Source: Chamaecrista fasciculata (lineage: Eukaryota > Streptophyta > Magnoliopsida > Fabales > Fabaceae). Taken from it: a stretch of DNA of 64,000 nucleotides. The notes under the pieces were generated by a model. It was given only the letters and a program-made list of their open reading frames with translations. It did no database searches and had not been told where the DNA came from. Shown piece by piece: positions 24,405-36,815 of the stretch. The translations under genes and the position numbers were made by a program. The stretch lies in contig QANZ01029578.1 in assembly GCA_003254925.1 (NCBI GenBank), positions 285,513-349,512 on the forward strand. Direction: 5' to 3'. Within the stretch, counting starts at the first letter, position 1. Each line of letters starts with the position of its first letter.

Positions 24405-27192
24405 TTAGCCAATTTTTTCTGTGTTTGTGTCATCTGAGGGCCATATTACAGTTTCCATGAGCCGTTCCCTCATCAATTCCAAGTTTTCATCTGATATTTC
24501 TTGATATATCTCAGCATGATCACATTTCTGCATGATGATGAGATTTTAAAAAAAGGTTATACATCTTCCCTATAAGACAAGAGAATATAGAACTTTTGAG
24601 TTCCATTACCTTGACCCATTTACTATAAAGGTGAAGCCGTGTTACCATAACTCTCTCAGCAAGGTCTTGTTGCTCCTATCAATTGAATGAAAAGAAAAGA
24701 GTGGGGTGGGGAATTTGTTATTGCATCATAGAATTATATCAACTAGACTGAGAATAAAGGCATTCCACTGATTATAGCATACTTACAATAAGATTAAATC
24801 CATTATTTATTCCCTGAATTCATTATTAACTGTAAATTAAAGACTACCTTCCCAAGGGATCGGATGAAACGCTTCCCATCGCTTGGCTTGTTTGATGCAA
24901 CAAAACTGCAAGAAGAGAAAATAGCAAACATTCAGCTAGAGTAAGTACCTTTGTGATGGATTTGGTAATCCAAAACAAAATTGAGACTTTCCATAGAAGT
25001 TGTTAACCTAAGCCCATTTTAGACAAAATAAAAATTTCTTGATTTATTCATTGAAAATTTTAACAAAATAGATTATTTGCATAAAATTAAAAGTTCAATG
25101 GTCTTTCGTTACTTTTCAAAGTTCAGGAAGTTTTTTTGCACAATGAATATTGTTTTGGGGGGTTTATGAAATTTAGCCTAAAAAGAAAAATAATGATGAA
25201 TTCAGGATGTACATATGCATTATATGTTCCTGTTAATCCAGCTGCCAAATTTGGCACAAATCAACAATCTAGAAACTTATATTGACACTAACCAGTAATC
25301 AGGAATTGAACATGATTTTCAAACTAAGATAATGCTAATTCATGAAGGTTTCATGGAAATATTCTAGCTACTACAAGATTGTACTTACTTATAGAACCAT
25401 CTATATTGGGGAGGATTCATCTCATACAACTGCTGGAGAACAGTCCTCACTGCCTTGTAAGTGAAGTAGTTGACTATTTGCTGTATGCAAAAAAAAAAAA
25501 AATGAGGTCAATTTGATTTCATATAGCATACCAAGAAAGGGCAGTTAGCAATTACATTCCTTGTGATTTGAATCAGTTGCACTCTGCTTCATATAATTTA
25601 AAGAGAAGATATATTTTTAGTCCTTCAATTTATTACAAAATTATAATTTAGTCCTTGGATAGTAAAGATACACTTTGTGGTCGTTGATTTTTTTTTTATA
25701 AACAATTATTTAGTCTCTACAGATAATATTTCAGGGACTAAATAGTCTACACATAACGTTTTAGGGACTAAATAGTCGACGCTTGTAAAAAAATCAGGGA
25801 CTAGTAAATGTATTTCTAATATCCAAGGATTAAATTATAATTTTGAGATAAACTCAGGGACCAAAAAACTTCTTTCCTATAATTTAAATGGTGCTGCTTA
25901 AAATCTTTGTGGTTCTGTTAGCATAGTGACAGCATGAGCAAAATGTTTTAATAGTTTCCGCAAGTGAAAGACAGAGACCATAACATAAACTTCACTCCTC
26001 AGAAATCCCAATTCATCTTAATGATATCCCTTTCACTTTTCCTTTCTCAATAAGTATCATTTTTTAAAACAGCACTTTACTTACAATTTGAAATGAAAGC
26101 ACTAAGACGTCTCTAATAAGAAGGACCAGTTTCAAGAATGGAGAACATAATTTAAAAGACAAAAAAAACAGACAGTATATTAACTACACTACAATTTAAA
26201 GAATGCACATCCAGATATCAGATGTTGTTATATGGGAATGCATGATTCTTGCACACATTTTGATGGGAAGCAAGACAGTAAAATTATTGATAGTAGAATC
26301 GGAGATGGCCAATGCTTTGATGATGCTAACAACCATTTTAAAGTTTTATGAGTAACTTATTGCAAAATAATTGACATTTTACACAAATATGCAATGCCAA
26401 AATGTTCTGGCCATTCACTATAGCCTTTTATTTTTCCTATCCTCCGCTAGCTAATCCAGTTCAAAACACTATCGAACCCTAAATATGAACACTTATTCCA
26501 CATAGATTTAAACCTAGAGCCTTTTCTCTAGACTTATCCCCCATTAGTAATTATAGCCTTTACTAACATGTCATGAACGCAGCTATAACTGAGTGAGGCT
26601 AGAATTCCAAACAGCAATACAAAGCTAAATTTTGTAAACATATAAATTGATCCCTAAAAAATACACAATTTAACAATTCAATCTCTACAACTCTAACTTA
26701 TACTCTTTAATTTCTAAAAATGGTAGAATCAATACATTCAGACCCTTTTGTCCCTATAAAGTAGTCCCTACAAATTAGGCTTAAAAGACAAACCAGTGAC
26801 TAACTTGTATTGCTTATAAGAAACTTTCAAGGATCGAATTGTCAACTCCATGTGCACTCAAAGTAGTCATAACCAAAAACTAAGTATATGTATATTACCG
26901 TCTTAACATCATTGAAAGTCTCTTCATACTGCCCACCAAGCTCATTCACAATGGCCAATTTCCGATCCTTACTCTGCTGCTTCTTGGCACTTCTAGTAAC
27001 ACAAAGCCTCCACTCTCTCCCAGGATCAACGAACGAGCTTCTCAAACCCAAAACAACCCCACGCTTCACCATCATTTGCTTCTTCCCCATCGGATTCCTC
27101 CACAAAACAACATCACCACTCTTGAGATGAACATCTACACACAAACACGGTGAAATCTGCGAGTCCATCACTGACGAAAACGCACCCACCAT
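24405..27192 (-). CDS. RBCX2: RbcX2-type Rubisco assembly chaperone
   Basis: Five exons on the minus strand, all GT-AG and in frame: 27192-26899, 25480-25389, 24905-24848, 24675-24610 and 24527-24405 (stop TAA). The CDS is 633 nt, 210 aa, near the 203 aa I recall for Arabidopsis RBCX2. Residues 1-75 are Ser/Arg-rich and could be a chloroplast transit peptide. The all-helical RbcX core follows: YFTYKAVRTVLQQLYEMNPP, SNKPSDGKRFIRSLGKE, DLAERVMVTRLHLYSKWVKK, and the conserved end ENLELMRERLMETVIWPSDD. Family knowledge: RbcX dimers bind the Rubisco large subunit after chaperonin folding and help assemble the core in the stroma. The start is the first ATG in frame (MVGAFSS); two codons upstream only GTG is available. 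Confidence 0.94.
25601..25877. mobile_element. MITE with 9-bp target duplication in RbcX2 intron 1
   Basis: Flanked by TATAATTTA on both sides (25592-25600 and 25878-25886), an exact 9-bp duplication. The left arm (TTTTTAGTCCTTCAATTT) mirrors the right (GGGACCAAAAAAC). Internal units GGGACTAAATAGTC appear in both orientations. The duplication length suggests a Mutator-type mobiliser. It lies in the 1.4-kb first intron of the RbcX2 gene. Confidence 0.8.
26640..26850. repeat. Degenerate foldback repeat in RbcX2 intron 1
   Basis: TTGATCCCTAAAAAATACAC on the left and GGATCGAATTGTC on the right look like decayed inverted ends, with TAGTCCCTACAAATTAGG between. No target duplication was found. Confidence 0.35.
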
Positions 27193-27419
27193 CCTCACAA
27201 GCTAATTAAGCCAATTAAGTAGTCACAAAACCCCAACTTCCCCAGATGAAAAATCTTTCAAGTCCAAATGATGATTGAAAGTGAGAGATACCCAATGAAG
27301 GAAATCGCGGAAATTGAAGTGGGTATCCGAGAAAATTGGAAATCTGGGGAGAAAAGTCGAAGAAAACAAGTTTCAAGTGCGTGTGCTGCGTGGAGAGTTA
27401 GGGGAAAATGGGAGTAGAT

Positions 27420-28290
27420 TCTAAAAGGGGGTGTGTGTGTGAACCTAAACCAGGCAAAATTTGTGAGGTCTAAATTTTTTTTTGCGAGAAATGAAAAAAA
27501 AGTTAAAGATTCAAAATTGACGTGAAGAGCACCCCACCATACAGCTCACTCTGGAAGGTATTTTCACTTGGGTGAATGGGTTGCCACGTGGTTTGAATCT
27601 TTGAATCTTCTTCTTGATGGGAATCGGCATGTATGATTTAATTAATGGTCATTTTATCGTTTATGATTTTGATTATACACTCATTTCATACAATGGGAAT
27701 GTGTTATGTGTATGTATGTGTAGACATATCACCATGTGCATTTACTTCTCAAGGGAAGAATGTAAAAAAGGAGGGAAATTAACTAAAACGTTCGTTTTTT
27801 ATGGATCATGGATTTTTTCGTCATTTTATGTCAATAGTTTAGTGGAAAATTAATTTCATCTGTTTTTTTTCTTGTAAACTAAATTATCTTTTTGGTATAA
27901 CTATGGTCCGTATAAATAAAGGCTAATCTCATTTAGATTAAGAACAAACAAGTAAAGTCTTTTTAAAAATATTAGACTTCAGATAGCTCAAACTCTATGA
28001 AGCATACATTTCATTTTGAGGGCGTATAGCTATGTTAAATACGTGTCCGTTTTTGTCACCCGTACGACACATATTTATAACTTTCAAAATATAAAATCAT
28101 TTTTTTTCGTGACTTTAACTTGACAAACAGTAGAAAATAATAACACATATGACATATATTATGGATTAGTATTCTAATTTTTAAAGTTTTTATTAAAATT
28201 TATAAATTTTTAATTATTTTTATATATATATATATATATTGTGCTGTGTCATGTCATGTAATTTAAGAACTTCAAATATCTATATCTATA
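27420..28290. other. Upstream flank of RbcX2; no gene seen
   Basis: AT-rich DNA with a short GT run near 27431. The only open frames are short and resemble nothing known. The proximal RbcX2 promoter should lie at about 27193-27420, but I see no clear TATA box. Confidence 0.45.
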
Positions 28291-28296
28291 TCTATA

Positions 28297-28576
28297 TCTA
28301 TACTATATTATATGTGTGAGGGGTGTTTTGGTTGGTCAAAATTAATTTCATTTTGAAATATTAAAAGAGGAAAAAATATAGATGATGGGAGAGAGAAAGT
28401 AGTAGATGAGATTTAAGAAAGTGAAAATTTATTATTTGGTCTTTTAATTTTCACACTTCTAACGATTTAGTCCTTAAATAATAGAAATATATTATTTAGT
28501 CACTAAATAACAACAAATGTCAAATCAAACATTACATACATATTTCTGTGCGCGTTAGAACACAGAAAGCCCCTAG
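28297..28576 (+). mobile_element. Helitron-like element, 280 bp
   Basis: Begins TCTATACTATATTATATGTG after an A. Ends with a small hairpin (CTGTG..CACAG), a short spacer, CTAG and then T: the Helitron end layout. Its first 100 bp (GTGTTTTGGTTGGTCAAAAT) match the minus-strand 5' end at 62873. The 3' end is a decayed version of the hairpin at 8840 and 51150. Non-autonomous. Confidence 0.7.
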
Positions 28577-28799
28577 TCAATGATATGTCTGTGTCTCTTG
28601 TCCGTACTTCATACCTTAAACCTATCCATTCAAGAATCTAATGCTTCAATTCATAAATTGATTGATTTAATGGTTAAACCAAATCGATCAATAAATAATA
28701 ATTATTTTAAATATACATAATATATAAAATATAAAAATTGGATTTGCAATAATAGTAAATTGTTATATATTGATAATTGAATAAATCAATAATTTAATC

Positions 28800-29015
28800 T
28801 TTCAAAAATTATTGACTTAATAATTTGATTCTCGAAAAATTGAAAGATTAAAATGATATTTTTTTAATCTTTAAATATTAAAATAGTATACTGTTTGGTC
28901 TATAAAAAAAATTAATAAGTATATTTTTTTGATTTTTTAGAAATTAAATTATGTATTTCAATATTTCAATGATTGAATTGTTAACTCACTAATTCTTTTA
29001 GGACCAAATTGTAAA
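28800..29015. repeat. Decayed foldback MITE resembling the 46055 element
   Basis: TTGAAAGATTAAAATGATAT-like words on the left, and GGACCAAATTGTAAATTTAC on the right, echo the element at 46055. Ends are eroded. Confidence 0.35.
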
Positions 29016-29019
29016 TTTA

Positions 29020-29220
29020 CTCTTTTTTATCTCTCTTCTCCTTCACGGTCTTTCTCTTCTTTCTTCTCTCTCACCAATCTCTCTCTTCACTTTTCACTTT
29101 CACCATCTGTATCTTCTTCTCTCTTCCCTCACACTAGAAGTATATATCCAAATCCTATTCTCTGTGTCATTGTTTCTCAATTTCCATTTCTACAATTGAA
29201 CTAGCTAGATTTGTCCTGTT
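29020..29220. repeat. CT-rich tract
   Basis: A stretch of about 130 bp dominated by CTCT and CTTC words, resembling a plant 5' leader. No open frame or splice site following it looks like a gene. Confidence 0.35.
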
Positions 29221-29334
29221 GTATTACCCTTAAAGAGGTGTTTTTGCCAAAGAAAAATTTAAAAAATAGAAAAGAACCAATGATCTTTTAAGGATTAAAA
29301 AGGATACTTTTATTTTTTCAAGGACTTAAAAATA

Positions 29335-29943
29335 GGTTAAATTACATTTTGGTACCCTGCGGTTTAAAAAGTGGCACTTTAGTATCTTGTGATATTCTCC
29401 GTTAACACTTTAGTACCCTGAGCTTTAAATCCGTCAGAAAATTAAGGAAATAAAAATTTTTTAAGCTATTTTGTAATTTTAACCATAACAAATTTTACAA
29501 AAAATACATATTGACACTCAATATCTTCAGAAAATTACAAATAGGTCCCTGGATAGATATTATTAGGGACTAAAATGAAAACTGTAAACAAATTTTGGGA
29601 CTATTATATAGTTCTATCTTCTGTCCTATATTTTTCAAAAATTATGTTTTGACCCCAAAATATTTTATAGTTTTCATTTTAGTCCCTTGATAATATTTAT
29701 TCAGGGATCTATTTATAATTTTATAAAAATATTTGGGGTCAATATGTAATTTTTATAAAATTTATTATGGTTAAAATCACAAAATAGCTCAAAAAATTCC
29801 AATTTCTTTCTAACGGAATTAAAGCTCAGGGCATCAAAGTGTTAACGGAGAATACCACTGGGTACCAAAGTGTCACTTTTTAAATCACAAGGTAGCAAAG
29901 TGGAATATGATCAAACCACATGGTACCAAAATATAATTTACGC
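29335..29943. mobile_element. GGTACC-rich foldback element, family F (copy 2)
   Basis: Starts GGTTAAATTACATTTTGGTA and ends with the mirror (CAAAATATAATTTACGC). It shares the arm units and interior words (TAGTCCC, TTTTGACCCC) with the 13249 element across its whole length. Confidence 0.65.
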
Positions 29944-29984
29944 TAAAAAAATAAAATGACCTATCTTCAGGACTAAAAATTATT

Positions 29985-32194
29985 GGCAAAACACCCTTTC
30001 ATGCCCCTAACGTTTGCAGTGATTTTCAGTTATGCCCTTAACGTTTCATTTTGTTCAGGTATGCCCTCAATGTGCAACCAACGTTTCAATTATGCCCTCA
30101 ATTTTGACTCAATGCACATGTGGCATTTTTTTTGCTTATGTGTCATTTTTTTTGTCTGACTTGATTACGTGGCATCATGACTGGCATTCTTTTTTTTTTT
30201 TCCACCTTGGCATGATGACTGGATTTACATTTTTAAACATAAAAATTGAGTAAACTAGCAAATCAATCCCTGGATTTACATTTTTCATCATCTTCATTCA
30301 TTTTAGTCCCAAATTCTCAAAATAAAATTGTAAAGTGCCCCAAAACACTTCCAAACATTTCAATTTAGTTCTTAAAAGTATTAAAAACCCTAAAACCTAA
30401 ACTCTAAACCTTAAAACTATAAAACATAAACCCTAAACTCTAAAATTCTAAACCCTAAAACCCTAAACCCTAAAAAATATAATTTGAGCAATTAGGTCCC
30501 TCACCCATTCTTATCTCATTATTCTCAATTCCCCCTCTTTTCATCATCTTCATTCATTTTAGTCCCAAATTCTCAAAATAAAATTGTAAAGTGTCCCAAA
30601 ACTCTTCAAAACATTTCAATTTAGTCCTTAAAAATATTTAAAACCCTAAATCCTAAAATCCTAAACCCCAAACTCTAAACCCTAAATCCCTAAAACTTAA
30701 TTTTTTTTAATCTTCATCTTCATCTTCTCAATTTAACATAAATCCCTAATTTTTTTAATCCCTAAACCCCCTAATTTTTTTTTTCATCATCACCATTCAT
30801 CATCTTGGTTGGTTCATCATCCTCATTCATCATCTTCGTCAGTTGATCATCCTCATTCATCCCTAAATCCTCATTCATCCCACCAGCCAAATGAAAAAAT
30901 GAATAAATTAGGATTTAAAACATATTTGCCCCCAAAAAAAAACCTAGCCAGATCCATTCTTCTCCTTCTTCCTCAATCATGAAACTGTTCTTCTTCTTCT
31001 CAAATCCCAACACCTTTCTTCAAATAAATCACTACACCTTCTTCTTTTCTTCAAATCAAAGCATTATTATTCTTCTTCTTCCCTCAAAACTGTAGATTTT
31101 TATTGTTCTCCAACACCTTCACTTCCTTGTAGATTATCCTCATGAACTCGTCCGCCGACGAGTTTTCTGGTCAATCGCGATCACGGCCGTGAGGATTCAG
31201 ATACGAAGGCCTCGGTTGCTCGGTCCAAGTAGATCGATCTTCGGTCGCCGTGGCGGTGGCGAAAGCAACCACCGGCCGGGATCTGACGCGATGCGGCGAC
31301 GGCGGCTTCTTCGGCGAAGTTAGGATTTTGGAAGATGGCCTTGACAGATGTGAAAGAAGAACGATAGAAATCTGCAATTTTGATTTGAAGAAAAGAAGAA
31401 GGTGTACTGATTTAATTTGAAGAAAGGTGTTAGGATTTGAGAAGAAGAAGAAGTTCCATGATCGAGGAGGAAATAGAATAATGGATTTGGCTGGGACTGA
31501 TTTGTTCGTGAGCGAGGAAGTCTGAGGATTTAGGGATGAATGAGGATGATGAACCGATGAAGATTTAGGGATGCCAAAACCCACAAAACATCAGATTTAG
31601 GGATGAATGAGGATGATGAACTGACGAAGATGATGAATGAGGATGATGAACCAACCAAGATGATGAATGGTGATGATGAAAAAAAAAATTAGGGGGTTTA
31701 GGGATTAAAAAAAATTAAGGATTTATGTTAAATTGAGAAGATGAAGATGAAGATTAAAAAAAATTAAGTTTTAGGGATTTAGGGTTTAGAGTTTGGGGTT
31801 TAGGGTTTAGGATTTTATGATTTAGGGTTTTTAATATTTTTAAGGACTAAATTGGAATGTTTTGAAGAGTTTTGGGACACTTTACAATTTTATTTTGAGA
31901 ATTTGGGACTAAAATGAATGAAGATGATGAAAAATGTAAATCCAGGGACTTATTTGCTAGTTTACTCAATTTTTATGTTTAAAAATGTAAATCCAGTCAT
32001 CATGCTAAGGTGGAAAAAAAAATAAGAATGCCCAGTCATGATGCCACGTAATCAAGTCAGACAAAAAAAATGACACATTGAGGGCATAATTGAAACGTTG
32101 GTTGCACATTGAGGGCATACCTGAACAAAATGAAACGTTAAGGGCATAACTGAAAATCACTGCAAACGTTAAGGGCATGAAAGGGTGTTTTGCC
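29985..32194. mobile_element. 2.2-kb foldback Mutator-like element next to the hnRNP-like gene
   Basis: Ends are GGCAAAACACCCTTTC and its mirror, flanked by AAAATTATT (29976-29984) and AAAATGATT (32195-32203), 8 of 9 matching. The arms pair nearly throughout: outer TTAACGTTT/GGGCAT units, then CCCTAAACCCTAAA-like stretches, then CATCATCTTCATTC words, then a segment starting near 30950 that mirrors 31330-31500. The left arm is about 256 bp longer because of an internal duplication (30284 repeated at 30540). The loop, about 31145-31325, is GC-rich. A 137-aa minus-strand frame (31171-31584) spans arm and loop; I do not recognise it. No transposase. Confidence 0.8.
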
Positions 32195-32351
32195 AAAATG
32201 ATTTTAGCACCGGATGATTTATTTAAGGGAGATTCGAGAACTTCCCCATTCCCTTCATCTTCTTCTTCTTCACCGCGACGAACCCCACGTTACAAGCCAA
32301 TCGCGGAAACACCCACAAGCTCCTGCACAATTCAAATCCCTAGAGGCTACA

Positions 32352-33688
32352 ATGTATTTCAGAGGGTAAGACTCTAAAGCCCGGATTTCGCTGCTTCGAT
32401 TGTTAAATTTTCTACTTTCTTCTTTTCCTTTTTGGTTTAATTTTTCTGGTTAGGACTTTCCTGTGACATTTTCTCTTTGATGCAAATCTTGGGTTTATGC
32501 CATGTGTTTACGTGATTGCGTTCACTTTTGGGTTGGGTTGTATCTTCTTCTCTTTAGAAATTTATGGGTTAACCTTGTAATTAGGTAGGATCGCTGTTCA
32601 AGACTGGTGATGCCTAGAAAGTTAACCTAGTTATGAATTTAACGAATTTTATCTTCTCAGAAGCAGAAAATGGATTTTAAACAAAAAAAATCAAACCATG
32701 TTTTCTTTTGTTCATTCCTATAGTTAGTGGTGGATGGCGATAATAAGGGAGTAGTATTGGTCTACTGAGTTGTGCTATCTGGATAGAATCAAATGTAATA
32801 CGAGAAAATAAGACATGGACGCTTGTGTCATAGCTTTTTGGATAATTGGTATGAAAACCATAAGTTATAATTTGCATATTAGCTTGATGATCAATCATAT
32901 ACCATGCTTAACCAATTCGGGAAGCAGATGCACTCTCTGTTATTGCCAATAACTATTTCTGGATGTCATTCCATCTCACTTTGATCAATTTGCGTTTAAT
33001 TTGTAATTGAAATTAGTAAAAAATTAGAGCAATCGGATGTGTTCACAAAATATCTCATTTGGTTTTCATTAACAATTCTTCATACATTTACTAGTTTACT
33101 GGTTTTTTTTTTGGGTTGGTCAAGATTCTATGTTTATTTTAAATATATAATTCTTTCCCTTCATCATGGGCTATGCAATTTGTTTTTAATCTTGAAAGAG
33201 TGCGGTGGGTTTGAGGGGTGAATTCTGTCATGGCAATCTGCATCTGGAGTACTCTTTGGAAGAAATATAATATGTTGCAATATACTACACGATGTATTAT
33301 TTAAACACATACCAAATTTTAATATTCTGAGTGTAAGATAGTCAAAGTGACTGCAGAGCCTTATGATTTTATTTCATTTTTTTTTTGTTTCTGTCTTTGC
33401 ATCTATGCTAACATATCTTGTGGCTTTAGTTATTGGGTTTTGCTATGTTGCTGTCCCGAAATTTTGTCTATGCTTCATGGGTTTCGACTTGCAGGATATG
33501 ATGTTGTATTACCTGCTATGAGTTGTTGTGCAAATGCAAACTGTCAAGAAGTTGGCAGCACCATTTGAATTTACTCACTTTGAAATGGTGCAAAATTCTG
33601 AGAATAAATTTTAGCTTTCCCTCCTTCCCTTTCCTGTGGCTTAAACTCTTACATGTGGTTTGTTTTATTACCATATACCCACCCTGTA

Positions 33689-33720
<32 letters not shown>

Positions 33721-35546
33721 TCATATATATATATATATATATTCATATTTTTGACCCAAATAATGACATTAATCAAATTAAAATGTTGAACTTGAACAAT
33801 ATCATTGTCGAAAGTATGCTTTACTTATATCTTAAATAGTTTCACAGTCTTTAAAGCTATTGCTAGGATTGAGTTAACATTTCAAGTTGAAAATGTTCTG
33901 CTAATCTCAGCAATAGCCTCAAAAAGACTGAAAATATTTAAAATACAAGCGAAGCAGACATCTAACAATGAAATTGTTCGTCATTTTACCATTCACCTGA
34001 TTATTTTTGTTAGTATTCAGATGCAAAATACCACAAATCAGTTAAATGTCAATTGAAGAAACCACATGGTTGTTTAATCACGCATCTTCAAAACCAAGGG
34101 GCTGGGCAAACTGATTCTTTTCCAAATTGCAGGGGGATAAGCAGTAATTTACCAAAGTTCTAAATGCAGCTACTTTTTATAATTTAGAGGTTATCTGCAT
34201 TGTCATTGTTACGTAGAAAGTAGAAACTTTGACATTTTTGGTCCTAAAGCCTTGACAGTACTGAATTGTCCCTGTACTGATGGACATATGATTATTCTTT
34301 TGCTTATAAAAGGAATGACCTTACAAAAGCAAGGGCCATAATATGTACTACTTAGTAGACCTTCTCTCAGTTTTTATATTGTGTAGATACCAGTACCCCA
34401 GTCATATTTATGACATTGTCCAAATGTAGACAATAACCCAGATTTTCTCTAAATGTTGTCTTACTCTGATCCTTTCATTGTGATTCATGATGGCATTACT
34501 TTTATATATTTTGCGTATGATTTATTAAGTCCTGTCTTCAATTCTGTTTTAGTATTAGATTGATTCGTAAATATCTTGATTCTAATGGATGAATATTTAT
34601 TTGGTGACTGATTCTTGTCCTCCTTTGGAATAATTATGAAATTACTTTACCACAGTTGTTTGGATGGTAGTGATAAACTGAAATCTATGGTTGGGCTGCC
34701 TTAAATAAATAGCTAAGTATTGTTTATTTGCTGAGTAATAATCAGTTCTTGTTGTCTTGTATGGTTGCTGGTGAAAACTGCAGTAGATATGCCGATGTTG
34801 GTGATGGGCGTGAAATGGCTACAAAGCGTCAGCGACTTGTTGATCCAGGATCTTCATTCTATGGGACTTCACCTGGTCCCAGTTATATGTACAACCAATC
34901 TCCATATGGATATGTTAGCCAGCCTTCATCTTTCCCTGTTGTTCGACTTCGCGGCCTTCCCTTTGATTGTACAGAAACTGATGTTGCTGAGTTCTTCCGT
35001 GGTCTAGACATAGTCGATGTTCTTTTTGTTCACAAAGGGGGCAAATTTACTGGGGAAGGCTTCTGTGTTCTGGGATACCCTCTTCAAGTTGATTTTGCTC
35101 TTCAAAGGAACAAGCAAAACATGGGTAGGAGATATGTAGAGGTTTTCAGAAGTAAGAGGCAGGAGTATTATAAGGCAATTGCAAATGAGGTTTCAGATGC
35201 TCGAGGTGGTTCACCTCGTCGAAGTAATTCTCGGGCTAAGTCATATGACGAAGGAAAAGATTCAGCTGAGCATACGGGGGTATTGCGACTAAGGGGATTG
35301 CCGTTTTCGGCTACTAACGATGACATAATGGAGTTCTTTAAGGATTTTATTCTTTCAGAGAATTCTATTCATATCATGAAGAATTCAGAGGGAAGACCTT
35401 CTGGGGAGGCTTATGTGGAATTTGCAAGTGCTGAAGATTCAAAATCAGCTATGGCAAAGGACAGGATGACACTTGGTAGTCGCTACATAGAATTATTTCC
35501 TTCATCGCAGAGCGAGATGGAAGAAGCGGTTTCGAGAAGACGGTGA
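32352..35546 (+). CDS. Two-RRM hnRNP F/H-like RNA-binding protein
   Basis: Two coding exons: 32352-32365 (only 14 nt, encoding MYFR plus part of G) and 34784-35546, joined across a 2.4-kb GT-AG intron. The CDS is 777 nt, 258 aa. RRM1 spans about 57-127 (VVRLRGLPFDCTETDVAEFF, then MGRRYVEVFRS). RRM2 spans about 171-244 (VLRLRGLPFSATNDDIMEFF, then GSRYIELF). The RLRGLPF form of RNP2 and the poorly aromatic RNP1 are typical of the quasi-RRMs of hnRNP F/H. The N-terminus with KRQR resembles plant relatives that begin MYG and carry the same KRQR. Inferred role: nuclear splicing regulation through G-rich RNA. The tiny first exon rests on the exact phase match; untranslated exons could exist. Confidence 0.88.
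33690..33742. repeat. (TA)n microsatellite in the hnRNP-like intron
   Basis: Two runs of TA repeats separated by TATTCATATA. The open frames crossing it on both strands (IYIYIY) are artefacts of the repeat. Confidence 0.9.
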
Positions 35547-36360
35547 TTCTTTTGTGAGCTTCCTGTTTGGTATATTATTTGTAGTAATCCTGATCATTAG
35601 CCCTTATTACAAATAAAGAAGGAGACATTCAGTAATATGCTCCTTATGTGAGGATAGAAAAATATGAGCAGTTAGCCAGACTGAGTTTTAACTTTTATGT
35701 ATCCATAAAGTATGAACACTAACATAGACACATGACTTCATAAATCTTGAAGTGTCCATATATAATTTAAAATGTTAATGTGGAAGCAAAGGAAATATAA
35801 CTTTAAGAATATGGCGTGTCAGTGTGTTGGTGTCTGTGTCAGTGTCTGTGCTTCATACAATATGGACAAAGGCTCCCTTTTCAAAGTGTCTGAACATTGT
35901 AATTGAAGTTATTTCCTACATCATATAATAAAATAGATTGTTAAACCTGCTAGGGAATCTAACCTTTAGCCATTACTGTAATGATTGATATTATTTCCTG
36001 TATTATGTATTGAATTAGATTGTCTGCTATCTGAGCCTTTAGAGCTGCTAGGGTATCTATCATCTAAAAGCAGCTAGCTTCCTTAGACTTTTTTTTTTAA
36101 TTGTTTGTACTATATGGTATGAAAACTGCACACTTTGCAGATAGTATAACAACTAACAAATTCTGCAGAAGTATTTACAGCTTGAGTGAGCAAGTTGAAC
36201 TTTTTATTAGCAGTGCTGAAAACTGTCACTATTGCTGCTTCAAATCCCTCCATGATTTTTTAATGTAAAGTGAGAGAGAGAGAGGGGGGGAGGGAGGGTG
36301 GGGAAAAGGACGATGTGGGAGAAATTGTTGATGTGGATATATATATATATATATATAATC
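35547..36360. other. 3' flank of the hnRNP-like gene
   Basis: Contains the likely 3' UTR, with AATAAA-like words near 35613 and 35927. A purine run (GAGAGAGAGAGAGGGGGGG, about 36274-36300) and a TA run (36339-36357) follow. No further gene seen. Confidence 0.5.
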
Positions 36361-36648
36361 GTTAAAGTGCAAATTTGGTTCCAATCTTTTGTTCTGTTCC
36401 TAATTTGGTCTCGTATCTTTTTGTTGCATTTTTTGTGAGGTGCATGATTGGTCCAATATTCTTTTTTATTGCAGATTTGGTTCTATATCTTTTGGTCATG
36501 TTGTAGAATTGGTTTTCATGTCTTTACAAAAGGTTCCATCGATAGTCCCACATGATCTAAAGATATGAGACCAAAAGTACAACAAAAGAAGATACAAGAT
36601 CAAATTAAGAACTGAGCAAAAGATATAAGACTAAATTTACACTTTGGC
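36361..36648. mobile_element. Foldback MITE, family B (copy 3)
   Basis: Left end GTTAAAGTGCAAATTTGGTT, right end AGACTAAATTTACACTTTGG, with mirrored interiors. It matches the 8292 and 55113 copies. Flanks are TA-rich, so a target duplication cannot be judged. Confidence 0.7.
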
Positions 36649-36728
36649 ACATATATATAGTTAACTTGTCAACAATAACACAGCAACATTGATGGTAGGA
36701 CCTTTGTGGAACAAGGTGTAAACTTATC

Positions 36729-36815
36729 GAACTAAAATGAATCGAATGAAACATGTTAGTAGGGGTGAGCATCCTGACCCTGCGAGAACTAAAATGAATC
36801 GAATGAAACATGTTA
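36729..36815. repeat. Short direct repeat
   Basis: GAACTAAAATGAATCGAATG and the following eight bases occur at 36729 and again at 36786, a 57-bp offset. Probably a small tandem duplication. Confidence 0.7.

Noticed and set aside
30400-30480. CCCTAAA-like runs as interstitial telomere repeats
   Set aside because: The units vary (CTAAACC, CTAAAAC) and recur mirrored in the other arm of the foldback element, so they belong to the element and not to a telomere.
31171-31584. 137-aa minus-strand frame in the 2.2-kb foldback element
   Set aside because: It runs through a palindromic arm and loop, is Ser/Pro/Phe-rich and matches no family I know; kept only as part of the element.
33516-33789. Frames encoding IYIYIYIY on both strands
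   Set aside because: Products of the TA microsatellite in the hnRNP-like intron.
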